12,636 nucleotides of DNA from Chloroflexota bacterium (GCA_016210125.1 JACQUS010000489.1:1-12636), one strand, 5' to 3'; positions 1 to 6,006 are shown, counted from the first letter of the stretch. Numbers and translations: made by a program. Notes: generated by a model from the sequence alone, not told the origin.

Positions 1-875
1 AGCGCCACCGCCTGCGCCACGGCGCTCGCCTCCCAGAGTGGCAGGAAGGCGCGGGCAAACAACGCCGCCGCGGCCGCCGCCGGGCCGAGCTGCCGCGTGC
101 GCGTGCGCCGGCCGTGGCGTAGGACGAAGACCGCGGCCAGAGGTGCGGCGGCCGGCGTCACCGTCGCCACGTCGCCGTGCCAGGGCGTGCTCCAGAGATA
201 CAGCGGACCGCCGCTCGCGGGGCGCACGACGACGCGGTCGTCGTTCAGCAGCGTCGCGTCGCGCGCGCGCAGCCACAGGCGGGCCAGCGTGCTCTTGCCG
301 GCGCCCGAGTGGCCGACGAGCGCAATGCCCCGGTCGCCGAGGGCGACGCCGGCCGCGTGCAGCAGCGCGCCGCCGTGGCGCGCGAGCAGGTGCAGCCAGA
401 TGAGCTGGTCGAGCGGGTAGGCCAGCGGCTGGGCATCGCGAGCGTCGGGGTCGACGAGCAGCTCGCCGTGCGCCCAGGCGGCGTCGCAGCGGAGCAGGCG
501 GTCGGGCCGGCGGTGCCGGCCGTTGAGATAGGTCGCCAGCCGGCGATAGTCGCCATCGGCCCAGAGCCGCCAGAGGTCGCCCCCGGCGAGGGGTGAGCGG
601 CTGGGTGGGGGTGGCGGCGCGGCGTAGCGCAGCGTGAGCGCCAGGGCGGCCGGCTGGCCCAGCGGGCAGCGGAACGCGGCCCAATCCGGAGCGAGCGGCG
701 GCAGCTCACCGGCCAAGCGCAGGCCCAGGCCGCCGACTGCCAGGTCGGTGCTCCGCGTGACACCCTCGCCCGCGGGCTCAGGGCCGGCGATGCTCGCCAG
801 AAGACCGACCCGCGCGCCCTCGTCGACCATTGGCGGATACAGCCGCGTGGCGGAGCGGTGAGGCCCGGCCGGCAC
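1..875 (-). CDS. HprK-like P-loop kinase of a peptide-modification operon (C-terminus off window)
   Basis: At least 291 residues are visible; the C-terminus lies beyond the window edge. It is an HPr-kinase-related ATPase. Walker A reads GHSGAGKST (about residues 188-196), the acidic Walker B-like motif is LLNDDRV (about 209-215), and STPWHG follows near 229-234. The phrase LLHAAGV just before the P-loop is also typical of HprK-related proteins found in peptide clusters. The chosen start is GTG at 875, three bases after the second precursor's stop, with AAGG about ten bases upstream; ATG at 830 is an alternative. Relatives in lasso-peptide clusters phosphorylate the precursor's C-terminal serine, which is established for that family. 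Here the last gene seen in the operon encodes it, and both precursors end in Gly-Ser, so peptide phosphorylation is a reasonable inference. The kinase fold is fairly certain; the substrate is not. Confidence 0.85.
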   Translation of the reverse strand, partial: MPAGPHRSATRLYPPMVDEGARVGLLASIAGPEPAGEGVTRSTDLAVGGLGLRLAGELPPLAPDWAAFRCPLGQPAALALTLRYAAPPPPPSRSPLAGGDLWRLWADGDYRRLATYLNGRHRRPDRLLRCDAAWAHGELLVDPDARDAQPLAYPLDQLIWLHLLARHGGALLHAAGVALGDRGIALVGHSGAGKSTLARLWLRARDATLLNDDRVVVRPASGGPLYLWSTPWHGDVATVTPAAAPLAAVFVLRHGRRTRTRQLGPAAAAAALFARAFLPLWEASAVAQAVA

Positions 876-878
876 CGC

Positions 879-1049
879 TCACGAGCCTTGCTTCTTGGTG
901 GCGCAGGACGGGCTGCTGCGGCAGCGCCCTCCCGTCCTGTTCGGCCCGCCCCCCGACTTGCAGACCTGCATCGTCGCCTGCTCGACCTCCAGGCGCACAC
1001 GCGTCAAGCGCGGCGGCTCGTAGGGACGGCGTGCCGAAAGGGCAGACAC
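879..1049 (-). CDS. Radical-SAM-modified peptide precursor, copy 2 (56 aa)
   Basis: This small peptide gene starts at GTG with a strong GAGGAG site at 1055-1060, five bases upstream. The leader contains RRPYEPPRLTRVRLEVEQ and then ATMQVC. The C-terminal core holds three cysteines (C30, C43, C49) separated by Gly-, Ser-, Arg- and Asn-rich segments, including NRTGGRC and SSPSC, and it ends KKQGS. It is about 80% identical to the adjacent copy 1, and the conserved residues include every cysteine in the core. It lies 15 bases after copy 1 and three bases before the kinase start. The position directly after a radical SAM/SPASM gene and the leader/core organisation make it a likely RiPP precursor whose cysteines accept thioether or other crosslinks. 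I do not recognise a named class. The coding call is strong because the reading frame and cysteines are conserved between the copies. Confidence 0.85.
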   Translation of the reverse strand: MSALSARRPYEPPRLTRVRLEVEQATMQVCKSGGGPNRTGGRCRSSPSCATKKQGS

Positions 1050-1181
1050 GGCGGCTCCTCCTCGCTACGAGCCGGTCTTCTTGTTGGTACAGGAGGGCGT
1101 GCTCTGGCAGCGTCCGCCGCTGCGGTTCGCCCCGCTTGACTTGCAGACCTGCATCGTCGCCTGCTCGACCTCCAGGCGCAC
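955..1181. repeat. 44-bp exact direct repeat within the twin precursor genes
   Basis: Bases 955-998 and 1138-1181 are identical over 44 bp, with an offset of 183 bp. The repeat encodes the end of the leader through the first core cysteine. The flanks diverge at both the DNA and the protein level. This indicates a tandem gene duplication with the leader held constant by recent duplication, gene conversion or strong selection. Confidence 0.95.
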
Positions 1182-1235
1182 GCGCGTTAGGCGCGGCGCC
1201 TGATAGGGTCGGCGGGCGCTCGGCGGTAGGGCCAT
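1065..1235 (-). CDS. Radical-SAM-modified peptide precursor, copy 1 (56 aa)
   Basis: This small peptide gene begins with ATG three bases after the radical SAM stop. Its GGAG site (1243-1246) lies inside the last codons of that gene, so translation is probably coupled. The leader contains RRPYQAPRLTRVRLEVEQ and then ATMQVC. The core has C31, C43 and C49, with NRSGGRC and STPSC, and ends KKTGS. Leader residues from the RRPY motif to the first cysteine are nearly identical to copy 2, while the spacing residues in the core vary (Ser/Gly, Ala/GlyPro, Gln/Arg, Thr/Ala). This fits a leader fixed by enzyme recognition and a core free to diversify around fixed cysteines. The invariant final Gly-Ser may be a kinase target. 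The biological activity of the product cannot be read from the sequence. Confidence 0.87.
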   Translation of the reverse strand: MALPPSARRPYQAPRLTRVRLEVEQATMQVCKSSGANRSGGRCQSTPSCTNKKTGS

Positions 1236-1238
1236 CGC

Positions 1239-2375
1239 CTAGCTCCGTGCCAGCGCCGTCCGCTCGCGCTGGAAGGCCAGCGGGACGGCGGCGCGCTCGG
1301 CCGCCAGGGCGGCGAAGGCCGCGCCGCGCGCGTGCGCGACCTCGCAGGCGTAGTCCACGGGCGTCTCCTCGTCGCCGGTCTCGAGCTGCGACCAGCCGGG
1401 ACAGGAGTTGCACGTGTGCCCGCCGTCGCAGACGTGCGCCGCCTGGCTGCGCTTGCGGTGGCGCACGCGATACAAGAAGTCGTCCCAGCCCTCGCGGAAG
1501 CTGCCGCGGCGCAGGTCGAAGCCGGGCTTGCGGTGCAGCAGGCACATCGTCAGGTGCCCGCCGGGGTCGACGTTGAACGACGTCAGGCCCGCGCCGCAGA
1601 GGAACAGGTCGTCGCCCGGCCGCTCGTCGGCCGCGCCGCGCTCGGTCGCCAGGAACTCCACCCACTCGTCGCCACGCTTGCCATCCGCCAACTCGACGGC
1701 GACGATCTCCGTCGGGCTCAAGCGCAGGGCGCAGGGGGCCTTCGAGCCGTCGATGCGCGGCTGGATCTCCAAGTCATAGCTGAACTCCAGCCCCAGGCCG
1801 GCGGCGATGCGCCGCATCAGCGGCAGCTCATGCGCGTTGGGCTTCATAACCATAGCCTTGAGCTTGAGCGGCACGCCGCGCGTGACCAGAAGGTCGATAC
1901 CGCGCAGCGTCTTCTCCCAGGCGCCCGGCGTGCGCGTCACGGCGTCGAAGGTCGCCTTCGTCCCGCCATAGAGCGTGATCTCGACGCGAAACGGCGGCAG
2001 CTCGGCAAACAGGTCGGCGATGCGCTCGGTGATCATGGCCCCGTTGGTGAAGATGGTGATGATGAAGCCGCGGTGCTTGGCGTAGCGGTAGATGTCGGCG
2101 AAGTCGCGCCGCAGCAGCACCTCGCCGCCGGTGATGAGCAGCCAGAGCGTCCCGGCCGCGGCCATGTCGTCGAGGAGGTGGCAGACCTCGTCGAAGGTCA
2201 GCTCGCTGCGGCGGGCCGCGCCGTCGCCGGCCGGCAGGTTCACGTAACAGTGAACGCAGTTGAAGTTGCAGCGGTGGGTCAGCTCTAGGCTGCCGTCGAT
2301 GGGGATGCGCCGGGCCGCGGCCTTGGCGAAGAGGCGGTCGCGCAGCGCGGTGTACGGCATCGGACAGCGGGGCAT
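1239..2375 (-). CDS. Radical SAM/SPASM peptide-maturation enzyme
   Basis: The protein has 378 residues from ATG at 2375, preceded by GAGGGGA six bases upstream; the GTG at 2390 overlaps this ribosome site and is less likely. The 4Fe-4S/SAM motif is C36-x3-C40-x2-C43 (RCNFNCVHC). LLITGGE follows near residue 80, the usual GGE motif of radical SAM enzymes. The C-terminal part carries a SPASM-type cysteine set: C260, then C278 in a C-x12-G-x4-C arrangement, then C316, C322, C325 and C344, likely to bind auxiliary clusters. SPASM enzymes modify ribosomal peptides or proteins by thioether, carbon-carbon or similar bonds. It sits 24 bases after the PqqD-like gene and directly before two Cys-rich precursors, so those peptides are the probable substrates. 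The exact bond type is unknown. Residue 379 is the stop, three bases before the first precursor. Confidence 0.93.
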   Translation of the reverse strand: MPRCPMPYTALRDRLFAKAAARRIPIDGSLELTHRCNFNCVHCYVNLPAGDGAARRSELTFDEVCHLLDDMAAAGTLWLLITGGEVLLRRDFADIYRYAKHRGFIITIFTNGAMITERIADLFAELPPFRVEITLYGGTKATFDAVTRTPGAWEKTLRGIDLLVTRGVPLKLKAMVMKPNAHELPLMRRIAAGLGLEFSYDLEIQPRIDGSKAPCALRLSPTEIVAVELADGKRGDEWVEFLATERGAADERPGDDLFLCGAGLTSFNVDPGGHLTMCLLHRKPGFDLRRGSFREGWDDFLYRVRHRKRSQAAHVCDGGHTCNSCPGWSQLETGDEETPVDYACEVAHARGAAFAALAAERAAVPLAFQRERTALARS

Positions 2376-2399
2376 GGTACTTCCCCTCACACGGCGCCG

Positions 2400-2711
2400 C
2401 TAAGGCCCCGCATCCGCTACGCGCTCGACCGCGCCGGCGTGCTCTAGCGCGCGCAGGAAGCGCAGCAGGTCCTTGCGCGCCTGCGCCGGCTGCACCTCGA
2501 AGGCGGCCACGACGCCGGCGAGCACATGGTCGACGGTCGTCTGCCCGTCTAGCCGCTCCCAGACGTGCGCACCCACCTCGTTGAGCGTGTAGATCGTCTC
2601 TAGCCGCGCCACGCTCTGCCGCACGGGAACCAAGATGCACTCGTCCACGATGCGCCGGAAGACGAAATCGGCGTGGCGACAGTAGATGTCGCCGCCGCGC
2701 GGATGCTCCAT
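2400..2711 (-). CDS. PqqD-like peptide chaperone (RRE domain)
   Basis: The protein has 103 residues. PqqD-type domains bind the leader of a precursor peptide and present it to a radical SAM partner. The visible pattern is FVFRRIVDECILVPVR near residue 17, then YTLNEVGAHVWERLDG with the conserved aliphatic/Leu-Asn and W-x-x-L-D-G signature, then an amphipathic helical tail (LLRFLRALEHAGAV). I chose ATG at 2711 because GGGGA lies seven bases upstream. A longer in-frame TTG at 2765 is part of a promoter -35 element, so it is rejected. This is the first gene of the operon, transcribed into the radical SAM gene 24 bases downstream. It is a free-standing RRE, not fused to the enzyme. Confidence 0.88.
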   Translation of the reverse strand: MEHPRGGDIYCRHADFVFRRIVDECILVPVRQSVARLETIYTLNEVGAHVWERLDGQTTVDHVLAGVVAAFEVQPAQARKDLLRFLRALEHAGAVERVADAGP

Positions 2712-2735
2712 CGGCGATCCCCACGCTCTGCACAA

Positions 2736-2765
2736 ACTGTACGGGTCGTTCGGCCAGGCAGTCAA
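2736..2765 (-). promoter_or_regulatory. Sigma70-like promoter of the peptide operon
   Basis: On the minus strand TTGACT (2765-2760) is followed after 18 bases by TACAGT (2741-2736). Expected transcription start is near 2728, giving a leader of about 17 bases before the PqqD-like ATG at 2711. The -35 matches consensus at five of six bases and the -10 at four of six. Confidence 0.6.
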
Positions 2766-2819
2766 GGTTCGGGCGTGGGGGACGGCCTACCGGCGGCAGG
2801 GTACGGCGGTCCCGCGCGC

Positions 2820-3380
2820 TTAGACCGGCAGCGAGGTGCCGTTCGCCGTGGCGTCCCGGAAAGCCTCGGCCAAGGACGAGTCGCGGACGTGCAACCATTG
2901 CTCAACGGTGCGTAAGATGCGCGGCAGACCGCGCGGGGGCAGCACGTCTGCCTCCCAGGATGCGATGGCCTGCGCGAGCGCCGGCGACACAGGGTTGCGC
3001 ACGGCCAAGCCTTCGGCCTCTCCGGCGCGGAGCAGGCGACGGTCTGGGGTGACCAGCACGCCCCTCTCAGCACGCGCCTTGTGCAGCAACACGGCGTCAG
3101 CGCTGGCCAGACCATAGCGCTCCTGAAACCTCAGCACAGGCTCGACATCATCGGGCTCCACGTCGGCCCACCGCACAGCCGCGCGCAGCAGACGGCCTAC
3201 CGCGTGAGTCGTGTCCGTCACAGCTACGACATAATGGCCGACGAGGACGTGGAAGACTTCCAACGCGTTGAGCACCGAGCTAGCGCAGGAGCCGGCGCGC
3301 AGCACCTCCTCGGCCTGGGGTTGCGCGGGATGTGCCTCAACGTACGCGTACACGAAAAGCGGCGTGTCGATCCAATTCAC
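2820..3380 (-). CDS. PIN-domain ribonuclease toxin (VapC-like)
   Basis: The protein has 186 residues. PIN nucleases use a cluster of acidic residues to bind Mg2+ or Mn2+ and cut RNA. The expected residues are visible: D5 in the N-terminal IDTPLFVYAY strand, E41 in NALEVFHVL, D95 in LASADAVLLH, and D113 in LVTPDRRLL. It starts at GTG 3380, overlapping the antitoxin stop by four bases (GTGA), which is typical of toxin-antitoxin operons with translational coupling. The usual VapC length is about 130 residues; this one carries some 55 additional residues after the domain (from about 130), including WEADVLPPRGL and an apparently helical tail. The extension is unusual, with unknown role. The specific RNA target cannot be inferred. 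Confidence 0.87.
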   Translation of the reverse strand: MNWIDTPLFVYAYVEAHPAQPQAEEVLRAGSCASSVLNALEVFHVLVGHYVVAVTDTTHAVGRLLRAAVRWADVEPDDVEPVLRFQERYGLASADAVLLHKARAERGVLVTPDRRLLRAGEAEGLAVRNPVSPALAQAIASWEADVLPPRGLPRILRTVEQWLHVRDSSLAEAFRDATANGTSLPV

Positions 3381-3622
3381 GAGGCGCGCTCATCGAGCGA
3401 CTCGTCATCGAAGAGTGGATCCCAGTGCGGTCGTTCACGGCCCGAGCCTGGCACGACGCGCTGAGCGAACACCTCATCCCACGACAGTTTCTGCCCGCCG
3501 CCGTAGCACGCGTGAATAGCACGCCGCACCAGTTCGCTAGCCGAGAGGCCCGTCCGCCGGCTAGCGGCCTGCAAGACCTTGTCGTCGGTCTCGTCGAGAT
3601 GGATTTGGCGGCGGATACCCAT
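3377..3622 (-). CDS. Ribbon-helix-helix antitoxin (VapB/CopG-like)
   Basis: The protein has 81 residues. A basic N-terminal beta strand (IRRQIHLDE) is followed by two helices around TGLSASELVRRAIHACYG, the classical ribbon-helix-helix DNA-binding layout. The C-terminal half (roughly 45-81), rich in Trp, Asp and Glu and ending DDESLDERAS, would be the toxin-neutralising tail. I chose ATG 3622 because GAGGGGG sits four bases upstream; a longer in-frame start at 3661 would lie in the promoter. The gene overlaps the PIN toxin by four bases. Antitoxins of this type repress their own promoter in complex with the toxin, and a promoter flanked by direct repeats lies just upstream. Confidence 0.87.
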   Translation of the reverse strand: MGIRRQIHLDETDDKVLQAASRRTGLSASELVRRAIHACYGGGQKLSWDEVFAQRVVPGSGRERPHWDPLFDDESLDERAS

Positions 3623-3650
3623 CCAACCCCCTCTACCGTGCGGCGTCCGC

Positions 3651-3705
3651 CACACCTCCACTGTACATCGTCAGGCATAGCACGCTGCAAGGTCACACAC
3701 CTCCA
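3651..3705. repeat. 10-bp direct repeat flanking the antitoxin promoter, possible operator
   Basis: CACACCTCCA (plus strand) occurs at 3651-3660 and 3696-3705, with starts 45 bp apart. One copy overlaps the -10 edge and start site and the other lies just upstream of the -35. Autoregulation by the ribbon-helix-helix antitoxin at these copies is inference. Confidence 0.5.
3660..3690 (-). promoter_or_regulatory. Probable promoter of the toxin-antitoxin pair
   Basis: On the minus strand TTGCAG (3690-3685) is followed after 19 bases by TACAGT (3665-3660). The spacing is slightly long and the match moderate. The -10 hexamer is identical to that of the peptide operon. Confidence 0.45.
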
Positions 3706-3715
3706 TTCGGCACAC

Positions 3716-4405
3716 TCAGCCCGCCGCGGTCTCGGCCGACTGGGCCACGGCCTGCTGGCGTGCCTCGCGGCGGATCTCGCGCCGTGCGAGCCAGGCCAGC
3801 CAGCCGCTCAGCGACCAGCGCGCAGGCTTCTTCGGTAGCTCCCGCGCGCCGATGGCCAGCGCGTCGGCCATCACGTGCTCGATCGCTGCGGGCGATGGCT
3901 CGCGGCCGTGCTCGATGAGCACGTTGGCCACCACGCGACTCAAGATGGGCATCTCGGTATCGATCAGCGCGTGGAACGCCGCGCGGTCGCCGGCGAGAGC
4001 GCGGTCGAGCAGCTCGCGCTCGTGGAGCAGGCTGCGCTCCAGCGCGCGGACGGCCGCGGCGGGCAGCGAGGCGCGCTTGCGCTCGTAGGCGTAGTCGCGG
4101 CGCAGCCTGCTCATGAAGCGTGGGAGCTGGTCCTCGACCAGGTCCTCGAAGGCACGCTTGAGCAGCACGGCAATGGTCGGGCCGCTGTTGCGCTTGGCTG
4201 GGAGCACGCGGTCGAAGAGCGCCAGGCGGATGCTGCCGTAGTAGGTATCGCGCCGGATATCGTGCTCGACGGCCAGCGTCAGGTGGACCAGGTCGGGATC
4301 GACGTGCAGCAGCCGCCGGTCGAGCCGCTGGACCTGGCGCTCGATCTCGCGCTCGTCCGCGGGCGAGAGCTGGCAGCCGTGGGTTGTGACGTGCAGCTTG
4401 GTCAC
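3716..4405 (-). CDS. HPF/RaiA-like ribosome hibernation domain fused to a sigma70 region 2-like domain
   Basis: The protein has 229 residues. The N-terminal part (about 1-110) resembles hibernation-promoting factor: it opens MTKLHVTTHGCQLSPADERE and continues IERQVQRLDRRLL, and its predicted strand-helix order fits the S30AE fold that binds the 30S subunit. The C-terminal part (about 130-216) resembles region 2 of ECF-type sigma factors, with RALAGDRAAFHALI followed by a helical segment and WSLSGWLAWLARREIRREARQ, where the Trp-rich recognition helix would be. No region 4 is seen, so it is unlikely to act as a complete sigma factor. GTG 4405 is preferred because AGGAG lies eight bases upstream; GTG 4414 overlaps that site. 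It stands alone, divergent from the CoA transferase. The HPF assignment is fairly firm, the sigma resemblance moderate. Confidence 0.72.
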   Translation of the reverse strand: MTKLHVTTHGCQLSPADEREIERQVQRLDRRLLHVDPDLVHLTLAVEHDIRRDTYYGSIRLALFDRVLPAKRNSGPTIAVLLKRAFEDLVEDQLPRFMSRLRRDYAYERKRASLPAAAVRALERSLLHERELLDRALAGDRAAFHALIDTEMPILSRVVANVLIEHGREPSPAAIEHVMADALAIGARELPKKPARWSLSGWLAWLARREIRREARQQAVAQSAETAAG

Positions 4406-4683
4406 CGATCGCACTCCTGAGGGCGATGGACGCGAGACCGCCGGCGGCTAAATCGCACCAGGCCGTGCCGCCGCCGTCGCGCCGGCCGTCTCCCTTCCAG
4501 CATACGGCGCCGCGCCGGCCCGCGCAGCGCGATCGGCCGCCGCGCCGGCGGGTGGATGGCAGCACGCGGTGCAGCGGTCCTGCTATGCTTGGCGTGAGCG
4601 GCGATGCCGGAGCGCGCGTTTTCCCCGTCTCCGCGCGGAGAGAGACGGGGGGCCGAGATTCAGAAGCAAGGAGCCAGCGCCGT
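4406..4683. promoter_or_regulatory. Divergent intergenic region with leader hairpin and a weak promoter
   Basis: This stretch separates the divergent hibernation-factor and CoA transferase genes. An extended -10-like TGCTATGCT lies at 4581-4589 on the plus strand, without a good -35. A 9-bp hairpin (CCCCGTCTC 4623-4631, GAGACGGGG 4642-4650) then sits in the predicted leader. It has no T-tract on either strand, so it is not a plain intrinsic terminator. AAGGAG at 4668-4673 is the ribosome site for ATG 4684. Confidence 0.4.
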
Positions 4684-5889
4684 ATGGACGACCCCGCCCC
4701 AGGCGGCCCGCTGACCGGCGTGCGCGTGCTGGATATCGCCGTGCTGCTGGCCTCGCCCTTCGCCGCGGCCCTGCTCGGCGACTTCGGGGCCGAGGTCATC
4801 AAGGTCGAGCTGCCGGGCAGCGGCGACGGCCTCCGGCGCTTTCCACCCTTCGCCGACGATGTCTCGCTGCACTTTGCCGCGACCGGCCGCAACAAGAAGG
4901 CCATCACCCTCGATCTGCGCGCCCCGCGCGGCCGCGAGCTGTTCTTGCGCCTGCTCGCCCAGTCCGACGTGGTCGTCGAGAACTTCCTGCCCGGCACCCT
5001 CGAGAGCTGGGGCCTGAGCGAGGACGTTCTGCGGGAGGTCCACCCTGGGCTCGTGCTCCTGCGCATCTCCGGGTACGGCCAGACGGGCCCCTATCGTATG
5101 CGCCACGGCTTCGGCACGACCTGCCAGGCCATCAGCGGCCTGACCTACCTCAGCGGCTATCCCGACCGACCGCCCGTCAATCCGCCGTATTCGCAGGCCG
5201 ACTACATCGCCGGCCTCTTCGGCGCACTCGGCGTCATGTTCGCTCTCTACCACCGCGACGCGCGCGGTGGTCGCGGCCAGACCATCGACCTCGGCCTCTA
5301 TGAGGGCACGTTCCGGCTGCTCGAGTTTCTCCCCGCGGAGTACCTCAAGCTCGGCATCCTGCGCGAGCGCACGCCCGGTCCGCTATCGGGCGCGCCGGTC
5401 GGCATCTACCAGACGGCCGACGGCAAGTGGGTCGTCGTGACCGTGAGCGCCGACCGCATCTTCCAGCGCTTCTGCCAGGCCATCGGCCGACCGGAGCTGG
5501 CCGAAGACCCCCGCTACGCCACCAACGACCGCCGCGCCGAGCACCGCGAGGACCTGGATGGCATCACGCAGGAGTGGGTCGGCGCGCGCCCCCTAGCCAC
5601 GGTCGTGGCCGCGCTCGACGGCGCTGGCGTGCCCACGAGCCCGGTCTACAGCATCGCCGACATCGTCACCGACCCGCAGTACCAGGCCCGCGAGAACATC
5701 GTCACGGCGGAGGACCCGCGCATCGGCCCTGTCCCGATGCCCAACGTCGTGCCCAGGCTCTCGCGCACGCCGGGCTCCGTCCGCCGGGCCGCGCCGCGTG
5801 TTGGCGAGCACAACGAGGAGGTCTATTGTGGCCTGCTCGGGCTTGGCCGCGCCGAGCTGGAGACGCTGCGCGCCGAGCGCGTCGTCTAG
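4684..5889 (+). CDS. Family III CoA transferase (CaiB/BaiF-type)
   Basis: The protein has 401 residues, the usual length for a single-domain family III CoA transferase. These enzymes move CoA between carboxylic acids through a mixed-anhydride on a conserved aspartate. The opening GPLTGVRVLDIAVLLASPFA, the GAEVIKVE strand and the long central helical segment match the family. By alignment with E. coli CaiB, where the catalytic residue is Asp169 in an ADY motif, D173 in SQADYIAG is the likely catalytic residue. A C-terminal conserved stretch includes GAGVPTSPVYSI and ADIVTDPQYQARE. ATG 4684 is chosen for AAGGAG ten bases upstream and alignment with the family start; an in-frame ORF extends to 4426 but its N-terminal part has no family similarity. 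The substrate acid is not identifiable. No partner ligase, dehydrogenase or hydratase gene lies alongside. Confidence 0.93.
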   Translation: MDDPAPGGPLTGVRVLDIAVLLASPFAAALLGDFGAEVIKVELPGSGDGLRRFPPFADDVSLHFAATGRNKKAITLDLRAPRGRELFLRLLAQSDVVVENFLPGTLESWGLSEDVLREVHPGLVLLRISGYGQTGPYRMRHGFGTTCQAISGLTYLSGYPDRPPVNPPYSQADYIAGLFGALGVMFALYHRDARGGRGQTIDLGLYEGTFRLLEFLPAEYLKLGILRERTPGPLSGAPVGIYQTADGKWVVVTVSADRIFQRFCQAIGRPELAEDPRYATNDRRAEHREDLDGITQEWVGARPLATVVAALDGAGVPTSPVYSIADIVTDPQYQARENIVTAEDPRIGPVPMPNVVPRLSRTPGSVRRAAPRVGEHNEEVYCGLLGLGRAELETLRAERVV

Positions 5890-6006
5890 CGGTCCGTCGC
5901 GCGCCGGCAGCGTAACGGCGAATCGGAAGCGCGGTGTAATCTTCGGACTCTCCCATCTGCGGCACAGCGCGGAGTATTCTAATGGTGAGATGAAGCCGCC
6001 ACGCTC

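Noticed and set aside
245..1000. Minus-strand open frame of 251 codons
   Set aside because: It is out of frame with the HprK-like kinase, whose P-loop and Walker B motifs lie in another frame that runs to the window edge.
879..1235. Assignment of the precursors to a named class such as sactipeptides or ranthipeptides
   Set aside because: Cysteines and a SPASM enzyme are consistent with thioether chemistry, but neither the linkage position nor the class can be read from the sequence.
1332..2288. Plus-strand open frame of 318 codons
   Set aside because: It lies antisense to the radical SAM gene, whose cysteine motifs are intact, and has no recognisable motif.
2712..2765. Longer PqqD-like protein starting at TTG 2765
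   Set aside because: The TTG belongs to the -35 TTGACT and the region lacks a ribosome site, whereas ATG 2711 has GGGGA upstream.
4623..4650. Hairpin as an intrinsic terminator
   Set aside because: No T-tract follows on either strand; the T run precedes it on the plus strand.
4426..4683. N-terminal extension of the CoA transferase
   Set aside because: The extra 86 residues are Pro/Arg-rich with no family similarity; the family start and AAGGAG site agree on ATG 4684.
3693..5066. Long minus-strand open frame of 457 codons
   Set aside because: It overlaps the hibernation-factor gene and the CoA transferase in other frames, has an Arg/Pro/Ala composition typical of a high-GC shadow frame and shows no domain pattern.
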